This document shows, in pieces, positions 1 to 11,815 of a DNA stretch of 64,000 nt (position 1 is the first letter of the stretch; each line of letters starts with the position of its first letter). The stretch is taken from NCBI RefSeq assembly GCF_000004825.1, contig NW_008805063.1:1178857-1242856 (forward strand). Direction: 5' to 3'. The position numbers and the translations under genes are program-made. The notes beneath the pieces were generated by a model. It had not been told where the DNA came from, ran no database searches, and was given only the letters and a program-made list of their open reading frames with translations. Source of the stretch: Heterostelium album PN500 (taxonomy: Eukaryota > Evosea > Eumycetozoa > Acytosteliales > Acytosteliaceae).

Positions 1-801
1 CTCTCTAGCCATTCTTTCTTGTTCCAATCTGGCAGCTTCCAATCTTTTTCTTTCAATTCTATTTCTCTCTTCTTGTTCCAATATCTCTTGTTCTCTTCCC
101 TTTCCCAACTCAAAAGCCGCCAATCTTTCCTTCTCTAATCTTTCTTCCTCCATCATATAAGAATCACCTCTTGACATTATTCCTTTTAATTCATTTGGAA
201 TATATGGAGTCTATCCAGTTGAAATTACTTTTGTTCTAATATGTGTCATCAGTGTTAATCTTGAGTTACTTCTTCCAATTTGAGCTGGATCAATTCTAAC
301 AGATGCATTGTCAACATGTAGAATAGAATAATATTTAGTCAGTCCATCGGTATCAATTGATTTTATAGCTCTGATATCATTGGATCTTTCATGGGAGTCT
401 TGGAAACTTTCAAATCTAGTTCTGACAATTGTGGTATAGGCTAATATTTCTTTTTTGAAAAGGAAACTATAGATTATTTTGAATTGGTCCATTATAGGTA
501 TTGTCATTCTATCTTTAACTATAAATATTACAATATTGATTCCACCCATCAATTCCAATGCTGCATTTGCCAAAAATCTTAAAACCTCTTTAATTGATAA
601 ATTGGTATCATCAAGTCCAATTGTATCAATCACCTTGATTGTCATATCACTCTCTACACATGTACCAATTTGATGGACTTTAGTCTCACTTGTTCCATAA
701 GGATTCTCTTTGAAAATCATTTTATTTAATATTACATTTCCAAGAGTTGATTTACCACTACCAGTTTGACCGAATAGAATAATATTTATATTTTTGGACA
801 T
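1..801 (-). CDS. AIG1/IMAP-family GTPase, in-frame stop before the coiled-coil tail; 3' end outside window
   Basis: The first 196 codons (801 down to 211) form an AIG1-type G domain. G1 is GQTGSGKST near residues 11-19, G3 is DTIGLDD near 59-65, and a TRFESF segment fits the family's G4 region. A TAG at 211-213 ends this frame. The same frame then continues without another stop to base 1 and encodes TPYIPNELKGI followed by a Glu/Arg/Leu-rich coiled coil, which is the usual layout of this family. The tail therefore belongs to the gene, and the stop is either a disabling mutation, a sequencing error or a read-through site. No GT-AG intron of plausible size removes it. AIG1/GIMAP proteins are membrane-associated regulatory GTPases. 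The start was chosen because the P-loop lies 10 residues after it. The family call is firm; whether the gene works is open. Confidence 0.75.
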
Positions 802-1376
802 TTTTAAAAAGAGAAATTTTAAGTTAAATAATAAATTATAAAGGTAAAGTAATTTTGATGAATTAAAAAGTTATTAAGAGAGGCAGAAGCACGTGCTAAA
901 CAGGAACGAGCACAATCCCATTCTCATAAAAGAGGACGATTTTGTAGTTTAATGTAACCTCATTTATAGTATACTATAAATGAATTCATAGAAATAATTT
1001 TTACATAGAACATAGAGAAAGAATTAATTAAAATTCCATTTTTTAAATAAAATAAAATATATTTCATAACAACTATCATTAAAACAAATGATTTGATTTG
1101 ATTTCAAAAGTATTATCTCAATGAATTCTACAATTAAAACACTTATGTAAAATAAACAATCTGCAAATTAATCAATAAAAATTTCTTTCCAAATAGTTAT
1201 CTGATAATTCATATCTATTTTTGTTTTAGCAGTTTATCATTTCTATTTATGAAGAGCAAATAAATTATATTCTATAATGTTATGTTTGAATAAATAAACA
1301 GACAGATCATACTACTAATTTGTTTTAAAAATAATCAATGTATTTATTGTCGATTCATGGTGATGCCAATTATTAT
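802..1376. other. Intergenic region with a 24-bp perfect palindrome at 960-983
   Basis: Apart from the orphan coding tail at 862-957, this AT-rich stretch holds no gene I can support. A perfect 24-bp palindrome with core TTTATAGTATACTATAAA lies at 960-983, immediately after the stop of the orphan fragment. Confidence 0.6.
862..957 (+). pseudogene. Orphan C-terminal coding fragment ending in a CaaX-like motif
   Basis: A plus-strand frame open from 862 to a TAA at 955-957 encodes about 31 residues. They include LLREAEARAKQERAQSHSHK and end in FCSLM. The Ala/Glu/Arg/Gln composition looks like a coiled-coil tail of the kind seen in AIG1 GTPases, and Cys-Ser-Leu-Met at the end fits a prenylation CaaX box. 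No start codon or matching upstream exon exists, because the divergent AIG1 gene begins only about 60 bases away. I infer a remnant of a second, oppositely oriented gene, perhaps of the same family. It is much less AT-rich than its flanks. The assignment to AIG1 is a guess from composition. Confidence 0.45.
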
Positions 1377-2512
1377 TTAGTGTCTTTTAATGGTGATTGC
1401 GCAGATGCCCTTCATAACCAAATGAGTAACAGAAAACAATACAAAACTAAAGATATGTAAGAATATCAAGTATTCAACTCCACTCTCTGGAATCAAACTG
1501 AATGGCCATCCTCTAACATCTCTCCACCATTCTTGAGCGCAATCTATAGATTAGATGTTGAAAATTATTCATTAGAAAAAAATAAAGTTTTAAAAACTGA
1601 ATAAAACTCGATTGTGATGTACATACTGATATTTAAATAGAATACTTCAGAGTTTACAATGATTTCCTTTGGGAACAGAGTGCTAACTAAAATAACTGGT
1701 ACACCACAGATACTGCTACCAAGCCATGCTCTTCTCTGGTATCCACCGTTTCTGTGCAAAAGTAAAATACTGAGGGGAATATACCAGGCATGATGAGTGC
1801 TAGTGATGATCTCACCCCATGTAATATTTGGCCAACCTAAACAAATTTTAATAGTATTCAACTTTTGTTAGAAATATGATATCATCTTTGTTTTCATTCA
1901 TTCTTTCATCTCTTTCTTTGCATTATCTTTCTCTTCTTCTCTCTAATCTCTCTCTCTTTTTTTTTTTCACATACTAATATATTCGGCATTTCCAAGTGGG
2001 AAGAAACCAAGAGTGAACCAAGTAATGACGTCTACGACCCAGAGGAAATGTACAATGAAAGTAGTGGTGATACCCATGCACAAAATGAATGGTTTGTTGG
2101 TAAAGATCGAAAGGATTGCAAGTACAACAGCCATGTTACAGAGCCAGAGAGTATCGGCGAATCCAATCAGCCCACGATGCTGATAACGTACGTACATCAT
2201 TGCACAGTAATACAAAACGAGACCGAAACCAATGACCAGAGTCAATTTACGATTGTGAACGAAACCATCGATTGGTTTCTTCTTTCTGTTATTCAATTGG
2301 TGTTGTGGTGGTTGTTGCTGTTGTTGCTTTAGAGTTGATTCTTTTAATTTTTGTTTTCTCTTTGTATCGACCTCCTTCTTTGGCGAAGATAACAGACCGT
2401 TGCTGTTGTTTACACTCTTTTTGTTGTTGCGCAGTGTCAACTCTGTTTGATTTTCGTCTGGTGAGTTCAATCTAACCGATGATTGCTCAACTGATCTTGT
2501 ATTTAAAACCAT
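1377..2512 (-). CDS. Conserved multi-pass membrane protein, three exons, function unknown
   Basis: Exons are 2512-1975, 1836-1627 and 1543-1377. They join in frame through GT-AG introns (donors GTATGT, acceptors TTTAG and CTATAG) to give 304 residues. The N-terminal 85 residues are polar and Gln-rich. They are followed by about six hydrophobic segments, including LTLVIGFGLVLYYCAMMYV, TLWLCNMAVVLAILSIF and ILCMGITTTFIVHFLWVVDV. A conserved-looking STHHAWYIPL segment sits in the middle, and its paired histidines could be functional. The last exon ends in another membrane helix and a basic tail, AITIKRH. I recall related uncharacterised membrane proteins from bacteria and protists but cannot assign an activity. 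The exon structure is well supported because all joins keep frame and use strong donors. Confidence 0.75.
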
Positions 2513-3291
2513 GATTTCGATATTATTTATATTTCTTTCGAAAGTGTTTTGAAAAGATATGCTATAGATATAATATAATCGGTATATATATAATTAAATA
2601 AATATATAAAGTGTCGATCTTAATATTACAAATATTATGTTAACTTCTTCTTAATCTATGTTATTCTATCTATTTTACAAAATGTTGTTTGTTGTTTGTT
2701 GTTTGTTCAAAAAATATAAATAAAATAAATTAAATAATAAAAAAAATAAAAACAAAAGAAATAATCTATTCTATTCAATATAATTTATATATTAATGAAT
2801 TGAAGAGATTAAATTTATTGATTATTTGTTACTATTTAAAAACAATATTATTATTTGATATTACAAAATTTAATATTATGTATATTGTAGTTTTAAATTA
2901 GTTGGTTGGTGTTACTAAAGTTTTGTTGAGGTTGAAAAAAGCAAAAAATAAAATCATTTTAATAAAAAAAAAAATGTCAAAAAAAAAGAAAATCGGTGTG
3001 GAGTCACCCCCACAATTTAAAAAAAAATCTGACTATAAATGAAAATGACATATGTAACCGAACTTAATTAAACTCAATGTCAATTGTCATTATCAAATAT
3101 ATTAACCTATTAAAGTAAAAAAATAAAATAAAAAAAAATAGAAAATCAATGGGTAAACATTTACTTTAATTATTGTTGACCAATGTTCTTTGCAAAAAAA
3201 AAAAATATGAAGAATAAAAATAACGTTGCTACACTACCACCATATGGTTCATATATATATTTATTAATTTATTTATTAATATTTTTTAGAA
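2513..3291. other. Intergenic region with a GC-richer motif near 2995-3016
   Basis: AT-rich DNA upstream of the minus-strand membrane-protein gene and downstream of the thioredoxin-fold gene. The only notable sequence is a C/G-rich imperfect inverted repeat around 2995-3016 (GTGTGGAGTCACCCCCAC). It resembles the CACCC or G-box-like elements used by dictyostelid promoters and lies about 490 bases upstream of the membrane gene's ATG. Its function is inferred only. Confidence 0.4.
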
Positions 3292-4111
3292 TTATTCTTT
3301 TTTAAGTTTTTTGATTGACGATAGTTGATTATGAATTGCTTTGATCACTAAAAAGATAACGTAGCAGGTGCTAATGAAGAGGAGATATCTCCTTGATGAG
3401 TAGTTTACATTGGCGTTTGTAGAGATCATGTCGATCACAGAGAATGGCTGTGAGGAAGAGGTCGACAGCAGATAGTCGAGATCGATACTATCATCCACAA
3501 GAACACCATTGACATACTGTGTCTCTGTCATTGCCGATACCCATTCTCTTATCGATTCGAATTGTTTTTCACCAAAGTATTTCTTCAAAGTGCTATTCTG
3601 TATTATAAACAATGATGGTGTTGTTCTTATTCTAAATTTAGTGCTACACAACACATTCGATTGATAATATAGATTAATATATATATATTGATAGAAGTTA
3701 ACGATAAAAATATTTAGTTTATGAGATACTATACATTAGCTTATCCATTCTATAGAATGTCATATTTGGAAACGATTGTGCAAGAGCACTGTAAACAGGT
3801 AATATTCTTTGTGAAAATGTACATTCTATTTTATAGATCTAGATTTTTTGTTTGAACATCAATTACAAAATGAATAATTATGTTTGATTATTAAAGTGAT
3901 TCAACGATTATAATACATACCAATAATACAAATGTTTCGTTTGTTTGTTTATGTATTGCAAATAGTTCTGTAGTGTCATTGATATCTTTTAAATTTATTT
4001 TAATTATATTACTATCTAATGTTTGTGTATTTGTTGTTGTTGTTGCTGCTGGTGTTATAGATTGTAAATCATTATTATTATCATTATTCTCAATAATTGT
4101 TGTATCTAAAA

Positions 4112-4142
<31 letters not shown>

Positions 4143-4343
4143 ATCTATAGTTGTAGTAGTTGTTGCTGTATCTACCTCTGAGGTTGAGACTAGTGGTAGA
4201 TTGCTAAAAAATACCAACACAATAATGATAGTGAGAATCAAATATTTTAACTTCTTTCTAAATTGTTTCTTTCTTTCAGCTTCTATTCTTTTTAATCTTT
4301 CAATTTGTTCATCATTATCATCATCTTCTCTCTTATAATCCAT
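3292..4343 (-). CDS. Thioredoxin-fold transmembrane protein, TXNDC15/APRL-like, single-cysteine active site
   Basis: Three exons (4343-3921, 3838-3735, 3643-3292) join in frame to 292 residues. Residues 1-30 are charged. Residues about 31-52 form a signal anchor (YLILTIIIVLVFF), followed by Asn/Thr runs. The fold starts at FVLLIYKIECTFSQRILPVY, continues with SFPNMTFYRMDKL, and has the cis-proline strand RIRTTPSLFIIQN. The active site reads C-T-F-S, one cysteine with Ser in place of the second, as in TXNDC15 and plant APR-like proteins (C-x-F-S). A second helix near the C-terminus (YLLFISTCYVIFLVIKA) precedes a Lys-rich tail. It probably sits in the ER or another endomembrane with the fold in the lumen. 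It is unlikely to be a general oxidoreductase. The family is judged from the motif pattern; the exact orthologue is uncertain. Confidence 0.68.
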
Positions 4344-4492
4344 TATATAATATAAATATAAAGATTGCTAACTGAATTTGGTTAAAAACACAAGTTAGTT
4401 TTAACAATGAAATTAAAAATAAATGAAAAAGAGTATTTATAAAAAATAAATTTAATTAAAATAACCTTTTTAGGAAGTTTATTAAAGTTATC

Positions 4493-7400
4493 TTATCTTG
4501 GAGTTACTTGTAGATTCAATGAAGATTTACTTGATTTAGTTCTTAAGAATGATAGTTTCTTTTTTAATAGCTGTGATGTTGGTGTTGACAACTTTGTTGA
4601 TGAGTTATTATTGTTGGTAGTTGTTGTTGTTGTTGTAGTAGTTGTACTGGTTGTAGTATCTTCACAAGTGATAATCATGTTGCTTGTGCTATCCAAAAGG
4701 TTCATTAAAAACTTATTGGTGATTTTCATGTAGTTCTTTATATTCTGATAGTTCTGACTTCCTGGTAGATCATCTAAACTATTAATACATGAATGTTGTT
4801 CGATTTTACTATTATTACTATTACTATTATTATTATTATTGATATTTAATGATTTCAATGAATCAATCGATTTAAATAGATTGTTTATCAATTGTTCACA
4901 ACTTCTCTCTAGATCCTCCTGGAGGAACTCAAAGAGTTTGCGTTGTTTGTCGTCGGCGAGATAGTAGCCATAGATGTAGCTGTACTTCAAACGTTGACGA
5001 CTCTCCACAATGAGATTGATGGCATCACGAAGAAACTGTAGTTCCAAATCAATGTTACTACCGTTGCGATAGTTATTGACAATGGGCAGCAAGAGAGTAT
5101 CGAGTTGTTTCAGCTTGAGCAGTGCTATCTTCCTCGAGTTATGATGGTGTATATATCGTTGAAAGTAATGAATATACGATGTCTGATGATGATGTTGTTG
5201 TTGTTGATCAACAAAGTCAGAGTGATCTGTTAAGCTCGACGATGTAGATGCCTTTCTAATCGACTTGTAGTACTTGTTGCAACTAAAGAATCCACCAGTC
5301 TTATCGCCATGATCCTTCCACGAACCCATACATAGCCAACAGAATCCAAACTTACAATGTGAGCATATCATATGTACACATCCATGATTTTTCTCTATAT
5401 CAACTAAAATAATGTATATTTGTACAATGTTAATATTAACTATATTACTTTTAAAAGATATAAAAGATATATTACTTTTGCAATTTGGACACTTTTTTGT
5501 ATTTTGGTTCAACCAACTAAAGTTCAATCCTTCATCCTTTGATTTCAATAGCTTCCAATCTTCAATCTGTTTACATGTAGCAGGAAAGTGTGTCTCTTGA
5601 CCACAATGGAAACTAAATATATAATATAATCATTTACAATTGTAGATAATAGTTAGTAGTTAATTAAACAAATGAATATCGATGTTATGATACAATACCA
5701 AAAGTTCCAATTACAATTACATTTGATATTCAAATTCTTTGGTGTATCCATATTGTTATAATATATAATGTTATCACAATTTATATTTGGATTGGTACAC
5801 CATGTAGCTACATGTAGATTTGAGAATAGAGAATATATTAATAAATGTTTGGGTGTTAATAGCATATATAATAGTAATAATGGATTACTTTACCTTTAGA
5901 ACAATTATCAATGAAATCTTTGGCTAAATACCAACAGTATTTTTGAAAGTAACGATCACGGTTGATTGATGTCGTGCTTGACAAGGTAGATCTTGGTGTT
6001 GAATAGTTACTACTTTTAGAATAATCGAGAATTGTTTTGAATGTAATAACATCGACTGTAAGTTTACACTCTGGATCAATGCATTTAGAGAATATACATT
6101 GCATTCCATCATTGTTGATCTTTGATTCCAAATAGTATTTCCAACACTCCAAACAATACTGATGTTTACACTTCATAGAGTATATTTGATCTGGTTTACA
6201 ATCGTTTAGACAAACCTTACAGCAAATCTTTGTAAAATTATTATTATTATTGTTATTATTATTATTATCTAGTAATTCAATACTATTATTATTAATCATA
6301 ATATTATTATTTAAAAGTATTTCATTGCTACTATTAGAATGACGATTGTAGTAGTAGTTTATATCATTAAATAGTTTAGGTGTTATACTGTTGTTGGTTG
6401 TGGTTGATGATGAAGTTTCGAATGCCATCATCTGAGTCTCCAAGTTGGTTGCAACCGAGAGTTCTGATGTTGTTCTGAACATCTTGTTGGAGAGTACAAG
6501 TGGGGATATCAGGTTGGCATGTGAACTGGATCGAGTTGCCGTACTAAAGCTTGGTGTGGTGGTGGCAGACGATAAGCTACTGGTAGTTCGCATAAGGAGA
6601 TCTTCTCGACTGTCTCTAAGCAGTTGTTTCATAAACGGAAGTCTTCGGACGGGTCTGGGAGAAGGTGGTGGATTGAAATTGTCGTATTTTACATTCTTTA
6701 ATTGCCTGGCAATAGGTATGTTAACAGTGGAGTTAAAGATATCATCATCATTAATTAGCTCCAACTCTTGTTGTTGTAACATCATCATATCATGATTTAC
6801 CAACTCTTGTTGAAATTTAAGAAGTGATGGTGTTGTTTGTTGTAATTGTTGTTGCAACTGTTGTTGTTGTTGTTGCTGTTGTTGCTGTTGTTGCTCTGTA
6901 ATAACAATTGGTTGTTGTTGTTGTTGTTGTTGATCATCATTATCATCATTATCATCATTATCACTATCAGTTTGATCGAATTGATCCAATTCTTGAAATC
7001 CATTGTCATACTCGTAGTCATCGGACTTTGAATCGAGATCGAATTCAGTTGGTCTTGCTTCAAACTCTTTCAATGCGGTATAGGTAGGTATGAATATCTC
7101 ACCATTGATGAGATCGTTGATGATCGACTCTGGATCGATCAACACATCCGATTTCATATATCTCTTTACCTTGTGTTGCAGTTCTTCTCTCTCTAAATCG
7201 GGGAATACCGCCAAGATATATTCAACCATTGAATGTTGCTGCAGTTCTATGAATTCATGATTATCAGATACAATATTGATATGTTGTCTTCTTTCATTAT
7301 TATTATTATTATTTTGTTGTTCTATTTGTTGTTGTTGTTGTTGATTCATTATATCTCTATCTCTTGACTTTTCTCTATTTAAAATGAAACGATCGATAAA

Positions 7401-8257
7401 CTTTGAAGGAGTATACTGAGGTATCTCTCTCTGACTGTCTACTCTTGCACGACGTTGTCGCATCGCTTCTCTTTCTCTACGTCGTCTAACTCGTTTATTG
7501 TAAAGCTTAATCAACTCTATACTTGAAGGTAGCTCTAAAGGTATTGAGCTAACACCTTTTGAAATGTCATTCTTGGATGAGGAGAATCTATTATTGTTAT
7601 TATTAAACTGCATTAGTTGGTGTTGATTCGAACTGACACTACCACTTGTACACAGTTGTTGATAATGTTGTTGTCTACGGTTGTTATTATCATGAAGATA
7701 ATCTATGTATTCATTCAAAGGTGTTTTGATTAACTGTATCAATGTAATATCATCTTGTTGTTGTTGTTGTTGTTGATTTTCAAGATGAATTCCAACGAAT
7801 GATTTGAATGCAGATTCATCAGAGAACTCTATGAATTTCTGAAGCATCTTGTGTGAGTTCCACCGAAAGTAGGAAAGAGCAGTGATACAATCCAGTTGTG
7901 AAAGAGAAAGTAGGTCTTTACAATTACTGATTTCACGTATAATAAGTTCTGGTATCTCTGAACGCTTGAATATCATGATACAATCGTCTTTCTTGAATAA
8001 TTGATTATCCAATATCGTCGGATTAACACCAACATCCGATGTTACAACATTCTTGATACAATAGTGTGTATCATTATCATATTCATTATTATTATTATTA
8101 TTATTGAATGCTATTGTTGTATCTAAATAATCATTATTATTATTATTAATACTACTACTACCAACACCAACATCAACAACACCTTTTATGTTGTCAAAAG
8201 TTAAATTATCATCAAAATTAAATTCATTATAATTTAATGATTTACTTAGTTTATAAC

Positions 8258-8303
<46 letters not shown>

Positions 8304-9029
8304 ACTATTGTTAATATAACTATTATTATAACTATTATGAATATTATTAAGAAAGTTAAAACTGTTATTAATACTTAATTTGTGAATGGAGTTGTAATTT
8401 TCAGAAATGGAATCAGATTTTTGTTTTTCAATTTGTTTGTTAATAATAATAGGAATATTGTTGTTATTGTTTGCGTTTAATGGTGATGATTTAGATAGTT
8501 TTGATTTTGTTGGAAGTGTAAATTCAATGTTGGTTGGTTTAAACTTTTCAAGTATTAAGTTATCATTGATATATTTTTCTTCTAATTGAATTTGGAGTAG
8601 TAAATAAAGATTAGGATCGATATCTTTATTTTTTTCGTGTAGATCCAAACACTTTTGAAGATATTGACGCTGACATTTTAATTGAAAATGAGAGAAACTG
8701 ACAGTTTTCATTAATGATAGATATTCAGATACCCTTGATTGTTCTTCTAAACAAAGATTATCATAAATCTCTTGTATTCTATTTTCTGGTCCTGTCAACT
8801 GTTCATCCTCTAAAAATAATATTTCAGAGGATGTTGATGTTGGTATTGATTCTACTACATTATTATTATTAATATTATCTTTTTTTTGAAAAACATTTTT
8901 CAATTTCTTTCTAAATGATTTTTGTTTATTTAAATTATTATTATCATCTTTTAATATTACAATTGTACTACTATTACTACTATTGTTATTATTATTAAAA
9001 TTATTTATATTACTTTGATTTCCACCCAT
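4493..9029 (-). CDS. Ariadne-class RBR E3 ubiquitin ligase with very long low-complexity N-terminus
   Basis: Exons 9029-5894, 5807-5699, 5612-5476 and 5403-4493 join in frame to 1430 residues. RING1 (CCKVC...CKHQYCLECW) spans about 936-985. The IBR follows at about 1030-1100 (TWCTNPN, CNCNWNFCFHCG). RING2 is at about 1110-1160 (KKCPNCKIDIEKNHGCVHMIC), where the Cys of HGC aligns with the catalytic cysteine that takes ubiquitin as a thioester. A C-terminal helical segment (YFQRYIHHHNSRKIA, QRLKYSYIYGYYLAD) matches the autoinhibitory Ariadne domain. Upstream, a segment around IIREISNCKDLLSL...FRWNSHKML resembles the UBA-like domain of Ariadne proteins. FIELQQHSMVEYILAVFPDL looks like a CUE/UBA fold. 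Known Ariadne proteins are about 500-600 residues, so roughly 800 extra Asn/Gln/Ser-rich residues are unusual. Two splice sites fall inside the zinc-binding modules. The enzyme class is clear; substrates are unknown. Confidence 0.88.
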
Positions 9030-9577
9030 ATTAAATTATCAAATAATGATTGATGATCCTTTACTTTAAAATAAAGTTAAAAATAATTTAAAAAGGTTTG
9101 AAAAAAAAAAAGATATTATTTTAATAATATTATTTTGATTAAATAAATAAAAACAGTGTTATAAGACAATCAATCACAAAATAGATTAAAACAAACACTT
9201 TTATTTTTTAAAAAATATAAAATAAATAAAACCACCAAGTCACTACAAATAATTGAAAAATGTTTGTTTTTATCTGTATCTTTTTATTATAATTATAACC
9301 ATTGTTATTGAATACCCCCTTAATCATTATCTTTTTCTTTTGTGTGACATTTTTGATAGATAATAGTTGTTTTTAAAATATTAGAATAAATATATGTTTA
9401 ATATCAAATCTCTTGATTGTTTATAAAAATTAGAAAAAAGATAATAATTAAAATTAACACTATTTTTTGTTAAAGATTTATTTAATTTACATATTTCATC
9501 AAAGACTTAACTTTGTTTTGTTTGTTTTGATTTATTTTTACAGGTTGTTTTTGATTTGTGATTTGTGATTTGATATT
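9030..9577. other. AT-rich intergenic region
   Basis: Lies between the start of the RBR ligase gene and the end of the FNIP gene, both on the minus strand. It holds homopolymeric A/T tracts and no ORF, RNA gene or repeat that I can support. It presumably carries the RBR promoter. Confidence 0.5.
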
Positions 9578-11470
9578 TTACAATAACATTTTAAAAGGAG
9601 ATGTCGACTCATTTATACATTTGTTGATAAAGTTTTTAAGTTGAGTTTTATGGATGAATCCACCGGTCATAATGCGATCATCGATGATTTGGAATTGTGA
9701 AGCTGATAGTCGTCGTATTGTATAGTCGGTGGTGACCAGTGGCGATATCAGAGTGAGTTTATTCAGTGATCTCGGTAGCCATTGCTCGATGTTGTTGAGT
9801 ATGGCAATCGATCGGATCGAAGCAGACTGTGTGATGGTGAGAGTCAGGTGCTCAATCGATGGCGGTATCGTCTTTTGGTGGAACGGTTCACTAAAGTACT
9901 GTCCGATCTGCAATTGCCTAAGACTGTTTGGTAGCGCTGGCAATCGTTGATTGTAGACCGTTCCCAACAGTAGTTTCCTCAAGTCTGATGGCAGTGTTCC
10001 GCTTGACAACGGTCGATTGAACGTATCGCTAAAGTAGAGTTCGCGAACCGACGCCGGAATGGTGCCGGGAGTGAGGTTTGGCGATTGAAAGTTAAAGGCA
10101 AACGTTAGTTTGCAAACAGAGTTTGGTATGTAGCCGATTTCAATCGTTTCATTAAAGTCAATGGTGAGTTCAGTGACGGTAAGTGGAATCACCGGAATCT
10201 TGGTATCGATCGTAAGCGTCGTTAGATAGTAGAGTGTGTCGTAGTGTGACGCCGGTTGCTTAAACAGTCGACCAATATGAAGATTAGTAACATTCAGTGG
10301 TAGTTGAATGTTTTGGGTGAACTGAAGTCCGAGATCCAGGTAAGTTATGTTGGGTGGCAACTCGAGTGGGAAATTGAATTTACCGTCGATAGTCAGAGAG
10401 GTAAGAGAGAGCGGCAGAGTCTGAGGTGATATACTCTGATTGAAATGCTGACCTAGTTTCAGTGTTTCCAGTTGCGCGGGCAATGCGAAATCGAGCGGTT
10501 GATTAAAGCAGAATCCGAGAATGAGCGTTCGAAGATTCGATGGAAGATCGCCTTGTTTCAACGGTTGATTATAGATGAATCCAAAGCATAGATATGTCAG
10601 AGTCTCTGGAAGATGTCCGGATTTCAGTGGTTGGTTAAAGTTGTGGGAGAGCGTCAGACTGGTAACACCTTCCGGTATATGGCCAGGTTGCAAACCGCGA
10701 TTGAATCTTCCTTGAAAAGTTAGTTTCCTGACGCTCGAAGGTATCGATCCTACATAGAGTGGTTGGTTGAATGACTCCTGTAGAGTGAGATCGGTTACAC
10801 TCGGAGGAAGCACACCTGGAAATAGTAATTGATTATATTTGTATCCGAATACCAAGGTTTGTATTCCAGCTGGAATCATACCTTCAGTGAGAGGACGATT
10901 GAATTCCTCTCCCAATATAAGGGTGTGGACCGTGCTCGGTAGTAACAGTGGATCAAACTCTAGAATGTCATCATCAAACCGAATGGTTGTAATGAGTCTT
11001 GAGAGCGGTTGGTCTTCCAGGTATCTAAAGTTTAAGACCGGTTGCAATTGCTCGTTGAACTCGAGACACTCACTCTTATTTACAGTGTTATTGTGAATAT
11101 AGTAATGAATTTTTTTAGAGTCAGAGGTATTAGTTGTAGAAGTGGAGGTAGAAGTGGAAGTAGCAGTGGAAGTGGAGGAAGAAGAAGTAGATTTGGTAGT
11201 AACACTACTACGATCATCTACTATATATAACAATTGATTGAGACGATTGTTTTGTGAAAATTTAAATTGTTGTCGATAGGAATTCAAATTGATTTGTGAT
11301 GATCTCTCGTAAAAGAGTGCAGAGTAAGTGAAATGAGTGGTATCGAAAATGAGATATTTGTCTCTCTCTTGATATAGCTTTCTACATGTCAACGAGAGAT
11401 TGAGTCTATCGGTATTGCAATCCACATGATTAATAATATATCTTAAAATGAGATGAGGTAGTTCTATCAT
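9578..11470 (-). CDS. F-box/FNIP-repeat protein
   Basis: A single exon of 630 residues. The N-terminus (IELPHLILRYIINHVDCNTD ... LSLTCRKLY) resembles a short F-box. From about residue 175 onward the protein is a tandem array of roughly 22-residue FNIP repeats of the form FNxPLxxGxIPxxVxxLxxG, for example FNQPLYVGSIPSSVRKLTF and FNQPLKSGHLPETLTYLCFG. At least ten are visible. FNIP repeats fold as leucine-rich-repeat-like solenoids and are greatly expanded in dictyostelids. F-box/FNIP proteins are thought to be substrate adaptors of SCF ubiquitin ligases. A Ser/Thr tract at about residues 90-115 separates the two parts. The ATG is the first in frame and directly precedes the F-box. The partner or substrate cannot be read from sequence. 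Confidence 0.9.
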   Translation of the reverse strand: MIELPHLILRYIINHVDCNTDRLNLSLTCRKLYQERDKYLIFDTTHFTYSALFYERSSQINLNSYRQQFKFSQNNRLNQLLYIVDDRSSVTTKSTSSSSTSTATSTSTSTSTTNTSDSKKIHYYIHNNTVNKSECLEFNEQLQPVLNFRYLEDQPLSRLITTIRFDDDILEFDPLLLPSTVHTLILGEEFNRPLTEGMIPAGIQTLVFGYKYNQLLFPGVLPPSVTDLTLQESFNQPLYVGSIPSSVRKLTFQGRFNRGLQPGHIPEGVTSLTLSHNFNQPLKSGHLPETLTYLCFGFIYNQPLKQGDLPSNLRTLILGFCFNQPLDFALPAQLETLKLGQHFNQSISPQTLPLSLTSLTIDGKFNFPLELPPNITYLDLGLQFTQNIQLPLNVTNLHIGRLFKQPASHYDTLYYLTTLTIDTKIPVIPLTVTELTIDFNETIEIGYIPNSVCKLTFAFNFQSPNLTPGTIPASVRELYFSDTFNRPLSSGTLPSDLRKLLLGTVYNQRLPALPNSLRQLQIGQYFSEPFHQKTIPPSIEHLTLTITQSASIRSIAILNNIEQWLPRSLNKLTLISPLVTTDYTIRRLSASQFQIIDDRIMTGGFIHKTQLKNFINKCINESTSPFKMLL

Positions 11471-11815
11471 TGTTGTAATTTTATCTCTACTTTTTTTTTA
11501 TTTTTATTTTTAGAATTTTTAAAAAATTTTTGTTTATTTTTGATTGGTATGATCAAAATTTTTTTTACAACCAAAAACAGCATCCACAAGGTTCTTTTTC
11601 CATTTTTGGTTGATGTAGTTAATTAAAATATTAAAATACAAAAAAAAATTTTAATAATGTTTTATCTTATTATGATTATTTTAAAAAAAAAAAATCTTTG
11701 TAAAAGGATTAATTATTTTCTTAAACATAAATGATATTGACATAGATCAAACAATAATTATTAGCTATTTCTATTTATTGATACAAAAATATAATGATTG
11801 ATTGATTGTTTTTTT
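11471..11815. other. AT-rich intergenic region
   Basis: Short spacer between the FNIP gene start and the 3' end of vps15. It contains poly-A/T tracts and no coding or structural signal that I can support. Confidence 0.5.

Noticed and set aside
6797-7063. Poly-Asn and poly-Leu ORFs on both strands
   Set aside because: Alternative frames of the CAA/AAT repeats in the RBR ligase gene.
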